Below are positions 44,762 through 53,048 of a stretch of DNA of 64,000 nucleotides, in pieces. Numbering within the stretch: the stretch's first letter is position 1; each line of letters opens with the position of its first letter. The stretch lies in the NCBI RefSeq assembly GCF_900236475.1, contig NZ_LT963352.1, positions 2,604,001 to 2,668,000 on the forward strand, given 5' to 3'. The notes beneath the pieces were generated by a model. That model worked only from the letters and a program-made list of their open reading frames with translations, was not told the DNA's origin and ran no database searches. Made by a program: the position numbers and the translations under genes. The stretch is from Streptomyces chartreusis NRRL 3882 (GTDB taxonomy: Bacteria; Actinomycetota; Actinomycetes; Streptomycetales; Streptomycetaceae).

Positions 44762-45367
44762 TCAGGCGTCCGCGAGGAGGCTGTCGGCGAGGAACTCGTG
44801 CACGTGCCGGAGGACTTGGGCCCGGTCGGTGCCGCGCAGACCGATCGCCACGTGGATGGCGAAGCCGTCCAGCAGCGCTCGCAGGCGGGCGGCGAACCGG
44901 TCCGGGTCGACGCTTTTGAACTCGCCCCGCGAGATGCCCTCGGCGAGCAGGGCCACCAGGTCGCGGTGCCAGGCGCCCTCGATGGCGGCCTGCCGGTCGC
45001 GGGCGTCGGCGTCGGCGGCAGCGCTCTGCGAGCGGTTCCAGACCTCCAGCCACAGCGTCCAGTGCGGGTCGCGGTGGCCGTCGGGGACGTACAGGTCGAC
45101 GTAGGCGTCGAGGCGTTCGCGGGCGCCGGCGGCGCGGGTCAGCAGCCGTCCGCGCTCGGCGCCCAGCCGGCCCTCGCTCCACTCCAGGGTGCGCAGCAGC
45201 AGCTCGTCCTTGGAGCCGAAGTAGTAGAGCAGGTGACCGCTGCTCATGCCGACCTCGCGGCCGAGCGCCGCCATGGTGAGCTTCTCCAGGCCGCGCTCGG
45301 CGATCATCTCCATGGCGGCGGCGAGCACGTCCTCGCGGGGCGGGGCCTGCCTGCGCCCACCGGCCAT
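44762..45367 (-). CDS. TetR-family regulator of the atypical urease/agmatine operon
   Basis: A 201-aa TetR protein (MAGGRRQAPPREDVLAAAME; HTH MAALGREVGMSSGHLLYYFG; C-terminal domain like BetI/TetR_C_6 with LWLEVWNRS). Last gene of the ureAB-ureC-agmatine deiminase operon, 16 nt after the previous stop. The palindrome at 48857-48875 between ureAB and the permease gene is a natural candidate operator. Start ATG 45367, with GGGAGCAG upstream. Confidence 0.88.
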   Translation of the reverse strand: MAGGRRQAPPREDVLAAAMEMIAERGLEKLTMAALGREVGMSSGHLLYYFGSKDELLLRTLEWSEGRLGAERGRLLTRAAGARERLDAYVDLYVPDGHRDPHWTLWLEVWNRSQSAAADADARDRQAAIEGAWHRDLVALLAEGISRGEFKSVDPDRFAARLRALLDGFAIHVAIGLRGTDRAQVLRHVHEFLADSLLADA

Positions 45368-45383
45368 CTGCTGCTCCCGGGTG

Positions 45384-46421
45384 CTAGATCTTCGGCTGTT
45401 GCTGGGTGATGCAGTGAATGCCTCCACCGCCAGCGAAGATCGTACGGGCGTCCGCCAGGGTCACGGTCCGCTGCGGGAACAGGCGGCGGAAGATGCCGGC
45501 CGCGAGTTCGTCGCGCGGGTCGTCGAAGCCGCACAGGACCAGGCCGCCGTTGCAGAGGTAGTGGTTGATGTAGGAGTAGTCGACCCAGTGGCCGTCGGCC
45601 TCCAGGACCGTGGGGGCCGGCACCTCGACGACCTCCAGGCGGCGGCCGCGCGCGTCCGTCTGCGACCTCAGCAGGCCGGTGATCTCCTTCGTCACCTCGT
45701 GGTCGGGATGCGCCGGGTCCGGCTGCACATGGGCCACGACCACGCCGGGGCGGGCGAAGGCCGCGACGATGTCGACGTGGCCGAGGGTGCCGAAGCCGTG
45801 CGGGGGGTAGTCGCCGGTCAGGCCGCGCGGCAGCCAAATCGCCTTGCGGGTGCCGAGCAGGGCGTGGATCTCGGCCTCGATCCGCTCCCGCGTCCAGCCG
45901 GGGTTGCGCTCGGGGCCCAGTTGCACGGTCTCGGTCAGCAGGACCGTCCCCTCGCCGTCCACATGGATCGCCCCGCCCTCGTTGACGAGCTGCGAGGCGT
46001 ACGTCCGTGCTCCCGCGAGGTCCGCGACGTGCGCGGCGATCTTCGCGTCGTGCTCCCAGCGGGCCCAGCTCTGGGCGCCCCAGCCGTTGAACGTCCAGTC
46101 GACGGCGGCCAGTCCGCCGCGCCCGTCGGTCAGGAAGGTCGGGCCGGTGTCGCGCATCCAGGCGTCGTCGAGGTCGCGTTCGACCGTCTCGATCCCCTCG
46201 CCCAGCAGGGTGCGGGCTCGCGCCGACTGCCCGGGGCCGCACACCACCGTCACCGGCTCGAACCGGCGGATCGCGCGGGCCACCGAGGCCCAGGCGATCC
46301 GGGCGGCGGCCAGGTCCTCCGGGTCGTCGAAGGTCGGGTTCGGGCCCGGCCAGGCCATCCAGGTGCGCTCGTGCGGGGCCCATTCGGCGGGCATGCGGAA
46401 GCCGTCGGCGGCTGCGGACAT
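45384..46421 (-). CDS. aguA: Agmatine deiminase
   Basis: A 345-aa guanidine-modifying enzyme of the porphyromonas-type peptidylarginine deiminase family, which hydrolyses agmatine to N-carbamoylputrescine and ammonia. Motifs: substrate site WMAWPGPNPTF, RDTGPTF, LVNEGGAIHVDGEGT, GHVDIVAAFARPG, and the catalytic cysteine C337 in GGGGIHCITQQQ. Cytosolic. Start ATG 46421 after GAGG. It follows ureC by 8 nt, putting a guanidine hydrolase and a urease-type hydrolase on one transcript. No N-carbamoylputrescine amidase is encoded nearby. Confidence 0.93.
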   Translation of the reverse strand: MSAAADGFRMPAEWAPHERTWMAWPGPNPTFDDPEDLAAARIAWASVARAIRRFEPVTVVCGPGQSARARTLLGEGIETVERDLDDAWMRDTGPTFLTDGRGGLAAVDWTFNGWGAQSWARWEHDAKIAAHVADLAGARTYASQLVNEGGAIHVDGEGTVLLTETVQLGPERNPGWTRERIEAEIHALLGTRKAIWLPRGLTGDYPPHGFGTLGHVDIVAAFARPGVVVAHVQPDPAHPDHEVTKEITGLLRSQTDARGRRLEVVEVPAPTVLEADGHWVDYSYINHYLCNGGLVLCGFDDPRDELAAGIFRRLFPQRTVTLADARTIFAGGGGIHCITQQQPKI

Positions 46422-46429
46422 CGTGAACC

Positions 46430-48142
46430 TCAGAGGAAGTAGAGACGGTTGAGGGAGACGGACTCGGCCGGTGCGGAGCGCAGCGGTTCGCCGTCGAGGG
46501 TGACGAGGCCGGTGCGCTGGTCCACGTCGACGGCCCCGGTGCGGGAGTTGAGGCGCAGGTCGGCCGGGCCGATACCGCGCGTGCCGCGCACGGCGACCCT
46601 GCGGCGCCGGGTGGGCATGGTGTCGTGGCCCTGGTCGAGTGCGGCCTGCGCGACGAAGGCGAGCGAGATGTCGGCCGGCGTGGCGCCGTGCGCCCCGAAC
46701 TGCGGCCCCAGCACCAGGGGTTCGCAGGTGTCGGTCGCCGCGTTCGGGTCGCCGGTCACGCCGTACGCCGGGAAGCCGGCCTTCAGCACGAGCTGCGGCT
46801 TGGCGCCGAAGTACTCCGGCCGCCACAGCACGATGTCGGCGAGCTTGCCGACCTCCAGGGACCCCACCTCGTGCGCGAGGCCGTGCGCGATGGCGGGGTT
46901 GACGGTCAGCTTGGCGATGTACCGCAGGACGCGTTCGTTGTCGTGGCCGCAGTCCGGGGCGCCGAACTGGGCCTTCATCTTCCCGGCCATGGCGAAGGTA
47001 CGGCGGACCGTCTCGCCCGCGCGCCCCATGCCCTGCGCGTCCGAGGAGGTGATGCCGATGGCGCCCAGGTCGTGCAGGACGTCCTCGGCGCCCATGGTTC
47101 CGGCGCGGATGCGGTCGCGGGCCATGGCGGCGTCGCCGGGCAGGTCGGGCTTGAGGTCGTGGACGGAGACGATCATCCCGTAGTGCTCGGCGACGGCGTC
47201 CCGGCCGAAGGGCAGGGTCGGGTTGGTGGAGGAGCCGATGACGTTCGGCACGCCCGCCATCTTCAGGACGTTGGGGACGTGTCCGCCGCCGCAGCCCTCG
47301 ATGTGGAAGGCGTGGATGGTCCTGCCCTCCAGCACCCGCAGGGTGTCCTCCACGGACAGGCACTCGTTCAGCCCGTCGCTGTGCAGGGCGACTTGGACGT
47401 CGTGCTCCTCGGCGACGCGCAACGCGGTGTCCAGGGCACGCGTGTGCGCGCCCATGTCCTCGTGCACCTTGAAGCCGCAGGCGCCGCCCTCGGCGAGGGC
47501 CTCGACCAGCGGCGCCGCGTGGGACGACGAACCCCGGCCCAGGAAGCCGATGTTGACGGGCCAGGCGTCGAACGCGTTGAACGCGTGCCGCAGCGCCCAG
47601 GGCGAGTTGACGCCGACGCCCCACACGGGCCCGAACTCCTGCCCGATGACCGTGGTCACGCCGGAGGCGAGCGAGGCCTCCATGATGCGGGGCGACAGCA
47701 GGTGGACGTGGGTGTCGACGGCCCCGGCGGTGGCGATGAGGCCCTCGCCGGAGACGATCGACGTCCCGGTGCCCACGACGACGTCGACCCCCTCGAGGGT
47801 GTCGGGGTTCCCGGCCCGTCCGATCGAGCAGATCCGCCCTTCGCGGATGCCGATGGAGACCTTCCGGATGCCCTGCACGGCGTCGATCACCACGACGTTG
47901 CTGATGACGACGTCACAGGTCTCCCGGACGGCGGCGGCCTTGAGGTGCAGCCCGTCGCGGGCGGTCTTGCCGAACCCGGCGAGGAACTCGTCGCCGTACC
48001 GCTGGGCGTCGGACTCGACGCGGATGGTCAGGCCGGAGTCGCCGAGGCGGACGCGGTCGCCGGCGCGGGGGCCGTGGGTGGCGGCGTACTCGTACGGGGT
48101 GAGGCGGCGGGCCTCGGCGGGGTGGCCTCCCGGGCGGCTCAT
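46430..48142 (-). CDS. ureC: Atypical urease alpha subunit-like amidohydrolase
   Basis: A 570-aa UreC homologue of full length. All dinickel ligands of classical urease can be placed: H145 and H147 (DTHVHLL), the carbamylated lysine K225 with H227 (GFKVHEDMG), H254 (VALHSDGLNE), H280 (FHIEGCGGGH) and D368 (ITSSDAQGMGR), plus the proton-donor histidine H328. The mobile-flap cysteine (C319 of Klebsiella urease) is replaced by valine V327, and its neighbours VCHHLD read SVHDLK. No ureDEFG accessory genes are present. It may be a low-activity urease served by accessory proteins from another locus, or an enzyme for another urea-like substrate. ATGA overlap with ureAB. Confidence 0.88.
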   Translation of the reverse strand: MSRPGGHPAEARRLTPYEYAATHGPRAGDRVRLGDSGLTIRVESDAQRYGDEFLAGFGKTARDGLHLKAAAVRETCDVVISNVVVIDAVQGIRKVSIGIREGRICSIGRAGNPDTLEGVDVVVGTGTSIVSGEGLIATAGAVDTHVHLLSPRIMEASLASGVTTVIGQEFGPVWGVGVNSPWALRHAFNAFDAWPVNIGFLGRGSSSHAAPLVEALAEGGACGFKVHEDMGAHTRALDTALRVAEEHDVQVALHSDGLNECLSVEDTLRVLEGRTIHAFHIEGCGGGHVPNVLKMAGVPNVIGSSTNPTLPFGRDAVAEHYGMIVSVHDLKPDLPGDAAMARDRIRAGTMGAEDVLHDLGAIGITSSDAQGMGRAGETVRRTFAMAGKMKAQFGAPDCGHDNERVLRYIAKLTVNPAIAHGLAHEVGSLEVGKLADIVLWRPEYFGAKPQLVLKAGFPAYGVTGDPNAATDTCEPLVLGPQFGAHGATPADISLAFVAQAALDQGHDTMPTRRRRVAVRGTRGIGPADLRLNSRTGAVDVDQRTGLVTLDGEPLRSAPAESVSLNRLYFL

Positions 48143-48843
48143 CGCTCGACCTCCTGATCAGGTGTGTCCGGTACGCCGAGATATCCGCAGGCGGCGGCCC
48201 GGCGCAGGGCCTCCTCCTTCGCGCCCGGTGCGTCCAGCGGCCCGTCGACCAGCCCGGCGAACCCGATCGCGATCCGCTCGCCCCCGATCGGCACCAGCCC
48301 GACCTCGACGCTCTCCCCCGGCCCGAACCGCACGGAGGATCCGGCGGGCACGGCCAGGCGCAGGCCGTAGGCCCGCCCGCGGTCGAACGCCAGCCGTGGG
48401 TTGGCCTCGAAGAAGTGGAAGTGGGAGGTGACGGAGACGGGCACGGTCGCGGTGTTGGTGACCGTCAGCCGTTCGACGGGCTCGGGGTCGGCATGCTCGG
48501 GCCCGGGCAGCAGGGCGCCCGGCGCTGCCTGCCCCGAGCCGCCGCCGATGGGGTCGGAGACGACCGCGAGCCGCGAGCCGTCGTCGAAGACCGCCTCGAC
48601 GTGCACCTCGGTCACGACGTCGGCGACACCGGGCAGCACGTCGTCCGGGCCGAGCACGGACCGGGCGGCCTCAATGGCCTCCGCCAGCCGCTTGCCGTCC
48701 CGGGCGGCCTCGCACACCGTGTCGGCGATGAGCGCGGTCGCCTCGGGGACGTTGAGCCTCAGTCCCCTGGCCCTGCGGGCGCGGGCGAGCTCGGCGGTGC
48801 CGAAGAGCAGCAGCCGGTCGCGTTCGGTCGGGGTCAGCCGCAT
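48139..48843 (-). CDS. ureAB: Fused urease gamma-beta subunit-like protein
   Basis: A 234-aa fusion. Residues 1-95 form the UreA-like gamma domain (MRLTPTERDRLLLFGTAELA, LNVPEATALIADTVCEAARD). A linker follows, then residues about 125-225 form a UreB-like beta domain (VTNTATVPVSVTSHFHFFEA, NPRLAFDRGRAYGLRLAVPA, FGPGESVEVGLVPIGG). Fusion of these two subunits is known in Helicobacter and in this second actinobacterial urease type. It precedes ureC with a 4-nt overlap. Start ATG 48843 follows GGAGGGAGTG. Confidence 0.92.
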   Translation of the reverse strand: MRLTPTERDRLLLFGTAELARARRARGLRLNVPEATALIADTVCEAARDGKRLAEAIEAARSVLGPDDVLPGVADVVTEVHVEAVFDDGSRLAVVSDPIGGGSGQAAPGALLPGPEHADPEPVERLTVTNTATVPVSVTSHFHFFEANPRLAFDRGRAYGLRLAVPAGSSVRFGPGESVEVGLVPIGGERIAIGFAGLVDGPLDAPGAKEEALRRAAACGYLGVPDTPDQEVER

Positions 48844-48856
48844 GTCACTCCCTCCA

Positions 48857-48875
48857 TTTAGAGCATCACTCTAAA
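48857..48875. promoter_or_regulatory. Palindrome upstream of ureAB, candidate TetR operator
   Basis: TTTAGAG and CTCTAAA around a 5-nt centre, 14 nt before the ureAB start. A related half-site CTCTAAC lies at 48938-48944, 15 nt before the divergent permease gene, so one regulator could control both. Confidence 0.65.
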
Positions 48876-48958
48876 CATGAAATTCCCTCCTCCGGAAGGT
48901 TGACGGCGAGCTGCGACTCCCATCACATTGAACGTCGCTCTAACCGAGGGAGACAAGC

Positions 48959-50404
48959 ATGCCGATCGAACAGCGCGGAGTCGACACCATCCCCGAGGAG
49001 GAGCGGACCAGTGGGCCGCGGGACCTCGTCTCGATCCTGCTCGGCTCCAACCTCTGCCTGGGCGTGATCGTCTTCGGCTGGCTGCCGCCGTCCTTCGGCC
49101 TCGACTGGTGGTCGTCGGTCAGCGCGGTCCTGGCGGGCACGGTGGTGGGCGTGGTGCTCACGGCTCCCCTCGCCCTGGTCTCGCTGCGCACCGGCACCAA
49201 CCTGTCGACCTCCTCCGGCGCCCAGTTCGGGGTCCGCGGCCGGCTGGTCGGCTCGGTGGTCGGCCTGCTGCTGGCCCTCGGCTACACCGCGCTGACCGTG
49301 TGGATCGGCGGGGACGTGATGGTGAGCGTGCTGGGCCGGCTGGCCGGGCTGCCGCAGGGCGGGACGTCCTACGGGATCGTCTACGGACTGCTCGCCGCGG
49401 CCACCGTCGCGGGCGCGGTGTACGGCTACCGGGTGCTGCTCACCATGTCCCGGATCCTGGCCTTCGGCATGACGGCCCTGCTGGCGCTGGGCGTGATCGC
49501 CTACGCACCCGGCTTCACCACCGCCGCGCTGCCGGAGACCGGCGGCTATCTGCTGGATGGGTTCTGGCCGACCTGGCTGCTCGCGGCCGTGGCCGCCGGG
49601 CTGTCCGGGCCGATCGCGTTCATCACGCTGCTCGGCGACTACACCCGCTACATCTCCCCGGCCCGCCACTCCTCACGCCGGGTGCTGCACGCGACCTGGC
49701 TGGGGCTGATGCTGGGGCTGCTGGTGCCGCAGCTCTTCGGCACCTTCACGGCGTACGCGGCCCGGGCCGCCCTCGACTACGCGGGGCCGCTGGTCGACGC
49801 GGCCCCCGCCTGGTACCTCGTGCCGCTGCTGCTGGCGGCCTCCGCGGGCTCGGTCGGCAACGCGGGTCTGATGCTGTACTCGATGGGCCTGGACCTCGAC
49901 GCGATCCTGCCGCGCGCCTCCCGGGCCAGGGCCACGTACACGGTCGCCGTGGTGGCCACGGCCTGCGTCTTCGCCGGGCACTACTACTCGACCGCGCAGA
50001 ACGCGATGACGTCCTTCGTGCTGCTGCTGACAGCCATCGGCACGCCCTGGGCGGTGATCACCCTCATCGGCTTCGCCCGCTGCGGCGGGGTGTACGACGC
50101 GGACGCCCTCCAGGTCTTCAACCGCCGCGCGCGGGGCGGCGTCTACTGGTACCGCGCCGGCTGGAACGTCCCGGCGACCCTCTCCTGGGCGGCCGGTGCA
50201 CTCGTCGGCGCCCTGGCGGTGTCCCTGCCGTCGTACCAGGGCCCGCTGCTGGCACTGACCGGCGGGGTGGACTGCAGCTTCCTGCTGTCGGGGCTGGTGG
50301 GCGGGGTGGCGTACGCGCTGTCGGCCCCGGGCTCGCTGATGAAGGAGCCCGGGGCCGAGGTAGCTGGCCCTGCCACCTGTCCGACCGATTCGGGAGGCGT
50401 GTAG
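48959..50404 (+). CDS. NCS1-family purine/cytosine-type permease
   Basis: A 481-aa nucleobase:cation symporter-1 with about 12 membrane helices. Family features: LVSILLGSNLCLGVIVFGWL at the first helix, the substrate region LSTSSGAQFGVRG, ITLLGDYTRYIS after helix 6, and YSMGLDLDAILPR. It imports a nucleobase-like or hydantoin/allantoin/urea-related compound. Divergent from the ureAB-ureC-aguA operon with shared operator elements, so its substrate is probably the compound that operon degrades. GGGAGAC precedes ATG 48959. The last codons run into a repeated 14-nt sequence. Confidence 0.88.
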   Translation: MPIEQRGVDTIPEEERTSGPRDLVSILLGSNLCLGVIVFGWLPPSFGLDWWSSVSAVLAGTVVGVVLTAPLALVSLRTGTNLSTSSGAQFGVRGRLVGSVVGLLLALGYTALTVWIGGDVMVSVLGRLAGLPQGGTSYGIVYGLLAAATVAGAVYGYRVLLTMSRILAFGMTALLALGVIAYAPGFTTAALPETGGYLLDGFWPTWLLAAVAAGLSGPIAFITLLGDYTRYISPARHSSRRVLHATWLGLMLGLLVPQLFGTFTAYAARAALDYAGPLVDAAPAWYLVPLLLAASAGSVGNAGLMLYSMGLDLDAILPRASRARATYTVAVVATACVFAGHYYSTAQNAMTSFVLLLTAIGTPWAVITLIGFARCGGVYDADALQVFNRRARGGVYWYRAGWNVPATLSWAAGALVGALAVSLPSYQGPLLALTGGVDCSFLLSGLVGGVAYALSAPGSLMKEPGAEVAGPATCPTDSGGV

Positions 50405-50457
50405 CGGGAGCCCGAGGGCGACGCCGGTGCTCCGGCTTCTTGACCGACCGATTCGGG
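50381..50457. repeat. Pair of 14-nt direct repeats after the permease gene
   Basis: CCGACCGATTCGGG occurs at 50381-50394, inside the last permease codons, and again at 50444-50457, 63 nt on. Each holds the small palindrome CCGATTCGG. Just downstream is a GGGGCGGAGCCCC hairpin of a kind common after Streptomyces genes. The unit may have been duplicated with the gene end. Confidence 0.6.
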
Positions 50458-50519
50458 CGGTGGGTGGGCATAGGCCTGGGGCGGAGCCCCCGGCCCCCGG
50501 CCTCGACGCCGAGTGCTTC

Positions 50520-51608
50520 TTATCCCAGCTGGTGCATCCAGCCGTGCTTGTCCTCCGCCGTACCGCGCTGGATGTCGAGCAGGGCCTGGCGGAGCCGGAG
50601 CGTGACCTCGCCCGGCTCGCCCCCGCTCTGCTGCCACTCGGCCCCGGCGCGCTTCACCGTCCCGACCGGCGTGATCACCGCAGCCGTACCGCAGGCGAAC
50701 ACCTCGGTGAGCGACCCGTTCTCCGAGTCCCGCTGCCACTGGTCGACCGAGACCCGGCCTTCCTCGGCCTCGTACCCGAGATCACGGGCGACGGCGAGCA
50801 ACGAGTCGCGGGTGACACCCTCCAGGATCGAACCCGTGAGGGACGGCGTGACGATCTTGTTGCCGTACACGAAGTACAGGTTCATGCCGCCGAGCTCCTC
50901 GACCCACTGGTGCTCGACCGCGTCGAGGTAGCAGACCTGGTCACAGCCCTTGGCCGCGGCCTCGGCCTGCGCCAGCAGGGACGCCGCGTAGTTGCCGCCG
51001 GTCTTCGCGTCGCCCATGCCGCCGGGGACGGCGCGGACGCGGTCCTCGGAGACCCAGATGGAGACCGGCTTGACGCCGCCCGGGAAGTAGGCGCCGGCCG
51101 GGGAGGCGATGACCAGGAACAGGTACTCGTTCGCGGGCTTCACGCCCAGCCCGACCTCGGTCGCGATCATGAACGGACGCAGGTAGAGGGACTCCTCCCC
51201 GCCGTGCGCCGGCACCCAGGCCTTGTCCTGCCTCACCAGCGCGTCGCACGCCTCGATGAACGTCTCGACCGGCAGCTCCGGCATCGCCAGCCGGCGCGCG
51301 GAGCTCTGGAAGCGCTCGGCGTTCTTCTCCGGACGAAACGTGGCGACCGAGCCGTCGGGGCGGCGGTAGGCCTTCAGCCCCTCGAAGATCTCCTGCGCGT
51401 AGTGCAGGACCGTGGTCGCGGGGTCGAGGGAGATCGGCGCGTACGGCACGAGTTGGCCGTCGTGCCAGCCGCGGCCCTCCGTCCACTTGATCGTCACCAT
51501 GTGGTCGGTGAAGTGGCGGCCGAACCCGGGGTTGGCCAGGATCGCCTCCCGTTCTGCGGCGGAGAGCGGGTTGGCGGACGGCTTGAGCTCGATCGTGGGC
51601 GTCGTCAT
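50520..51608 (-). CDS. ilvE: Branched-chain amino acid aminotransferase
   Basis: A 362-aa fold-type IV PLP aminotransferase for the last step of Val, Ile and Leu synthesis. Sequence marks are [20 protein letters not shown], the PLP-lysine in [19 protein letters not shown], the glutamate in [12 protein letters not shown] and [14 protein letters not shown]. Length is typical for the class II actinobacterial enzyme. ATG 51608. Lies downstream of leuB on the same strand with 242 nt between, including a terminator, so it has its own promoter. Confidence 0.96.
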   Translation of the reverse strand: MTTPTIELKPSANPLSAAEREAILANPGFGRHFTDHMVTIKWTEGRGWHDGQLVPYAPISLDPATTVLHYAQEIFEGLKAYRRPDGSVATFRPEKNAERFQSSARRLAMPELPVETFIEACDALVRQDKAWVPAHGGEESLYLRPFMIATEVGLGVKPANEYLFLVIASPAGAYFPGGVKPVSIWVSEDRVRAVPGGMGDAKTGGNYAASLLAQAEAAAKGCDQVCYLDAVEHQWVEELGGMNLYFVYGNKIVTPSLTGSILEGVTRDSLLAVARDLGYEAEEGRVSVDQWQRDSENGSLTEVFACGTAAVITPVGTVKRAGAEWQQSGGEPGEVTLRLRQALLDIQRGTAEDKHGWMHQLG

Positions 51609-51799
51609 GGGTTGAAGTCCTTCACCGGTTGTAGTGACGGGCCGCGCTCGGTACAGCTCTGATGGTGACCAGTGCCAGGACGTCCGAGCGTTCCCTCGTT
51701 CCGCGGCCTCGCGTTCGATTATCGCCCGCGGGCAGCGGCGGAAGGAACGGGGTGAATACGGCCCGGTGGTCGATGGTGACACCCGGCGGGGACATGCGG

Positions 51800-51832
51800 A
51801 AGCCGCCGGGTGCGGATGCGACCCGGCGGCTT
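51800..51832 (-). terminator. Terminator of leuB
   Basis: Perfect 12-bp stem AAGCCGCCGGGT / ACCCGGCGGCTT with a 9-nt loop, 18 nt after the leuB stop. Confidence 0.85.
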
Positions 51833-51850
51833 GGGATGAGCAGCGGCGGG

Positions 51851-52894
51851 TCAGCCGGCTACTCGTACGGCGAGCGCGTCGCCGATCTCCGAGGTGGAGC
51901 GGGCGGGCTTGCCGGTGCGCTCCGACAGGTCGGCGGAGACCGCCTCGTCGATCCGGGCGGCCTCGGCCTCGTAGCCGAGGTGGCGCAGGAGCAGGGCGAC
52001 GGACAGCACCGTGGCGGTCGGGTCGGCCTTGCCCTGGCCGGCGATGTCCGGGGCCGAGCCGTGCACGGGCTCGAACATCGAGGGGAACTCTCCGGACGGG
52101 TTGATGTTGCCGGAGGCCGCCACACCGATGCCGCCGGAGACGGCCGCGGCGAGGTCGGTGATGATGTCACCGAAGAGGTTGTCGGTGACGATCACGTCGA
52201 AGCGCTCGGGCTGGGTGACCAGGTAGATCGTGGCCGCGTCGACGTGCATGTACTCGGTGGTGACCTCGGGGAACTCCTCGGCCACCTTGTTGAAGATGTT
52301 CGTCCACAGGTGGCCCGCGAAGGTCAGCACGTTGTTCTTGTGGATCAGCGCCAGCTTCTTGCGCGGGCGGGCCTGGGCACGTGCGAAGGCGTCGCGGACC
52401 ACGCGCTCGACACCGAAGGCCGTGTTCACGGACACCTCGGTGGCGACCTCGTGCTCGGTGCCCTTGCGGATCGTGCCGCCGTTGCCGGTGTACGGGCCCT
52501 CGGTGCCCTCGCGGACCACGACGAAGTCGATCTGCGGCTCGCCGGCCAGCGGGGTCGCGACGCCCGGGAGCAGCTTCGACGGACGCAGGTTGACGTGGTG
52601 GTCGAAGGCGAAGCGGAGCTTCAGCAGGAAGCCGCGCTCCAGGACGCCGGACGGCACGCTCGGGTCGCCGATCGCGCCGAGCAGGATGGCGTCGTGCTTC
52701 TTCAGGGCGTCGAGGTCCGCGTCGGTGAGGGTCTCACCGGTGGCGTGGTAGCGCCGGGCGCCGAAGTCGTACTCCTTGGTCTCCAGCTTCACATCCTGCG
52801 GAAGGACGGCGGAGAGGACCTTCAGGCCTTCGGCCACGACTTCCTGGCCGATGCCGTCACCGGGAATCACTGCGAGATTGATGCTGCGAGACAT
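51851..52894 (-). CDS. leuB: 3-isopropylmalate dehydrogenase
   Basis: A 347-aa member of the isocitrate/isopropylmalate dehydrogenase family, which oxidises and decarboxylates 3-isopropylmalate to 2-oxoisocaproate. Motifs: [12 protein letters not shown] at the start, substrate arginines in [23 protein letters not shown], the metal aspartates in [14 protein letters not shown] and the NAD site [18 protein letters not shown]. It belongs to the short actinobacterial group. With leuCD and cimA it shows the branched-chain genes scattered along this region. Confidence 0.97.
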   Translation of the reverse strand: MSRSINLAVIPGDGIGQEVVAEGLKVLSAVLPQDVKLETKEYDFGARRYHATGETLTDADLDALKKHDAILLGAIGDPSVPSGVLERGFLLKLRFAFDHHVNLRPSKLLPGVATPLAGEPQIDFVVVREGTEGPYTGNGGTIRKGTEHEVATEVSVNTAFGVERVVRDAFARAQARPRKKLALIHKNNVLTFAGHLWTNIFNKVAEEFPEVTTEYMHVDAATIYLVTQPERFDVIVTDNLFGDIITDLAAAVSGGIGVAASGNINPSGEFPSMFEPVHGSAPDIAGQGKADPTATVLSVALLLRHLGYEAEAARIDEAVSADLSERTGKPARSTSEIGDALAVRVAG

Positions 52895-53048
52895 GCGGGC
52901 ACCCTACTCCTCGTCCCATGGGATGACACAGGGTGTCCGTGATGCGGACAGACGCCGTTGACCCGCCAGGGGGACCGCACTCGGCCGACGGTTTCCGTTC
53001 ACCCGTACGGGGGGCGGATGTTGACGTTCGCTGGGAAGTTGACCCGAC

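Noticed and set aside
46430..48843. Treating the ureABC-like genes as an ordinary urease
   Set aside because: Missing accessory genes, fused small subunits and the altered flap cysteine make a plain urease call unsafe.
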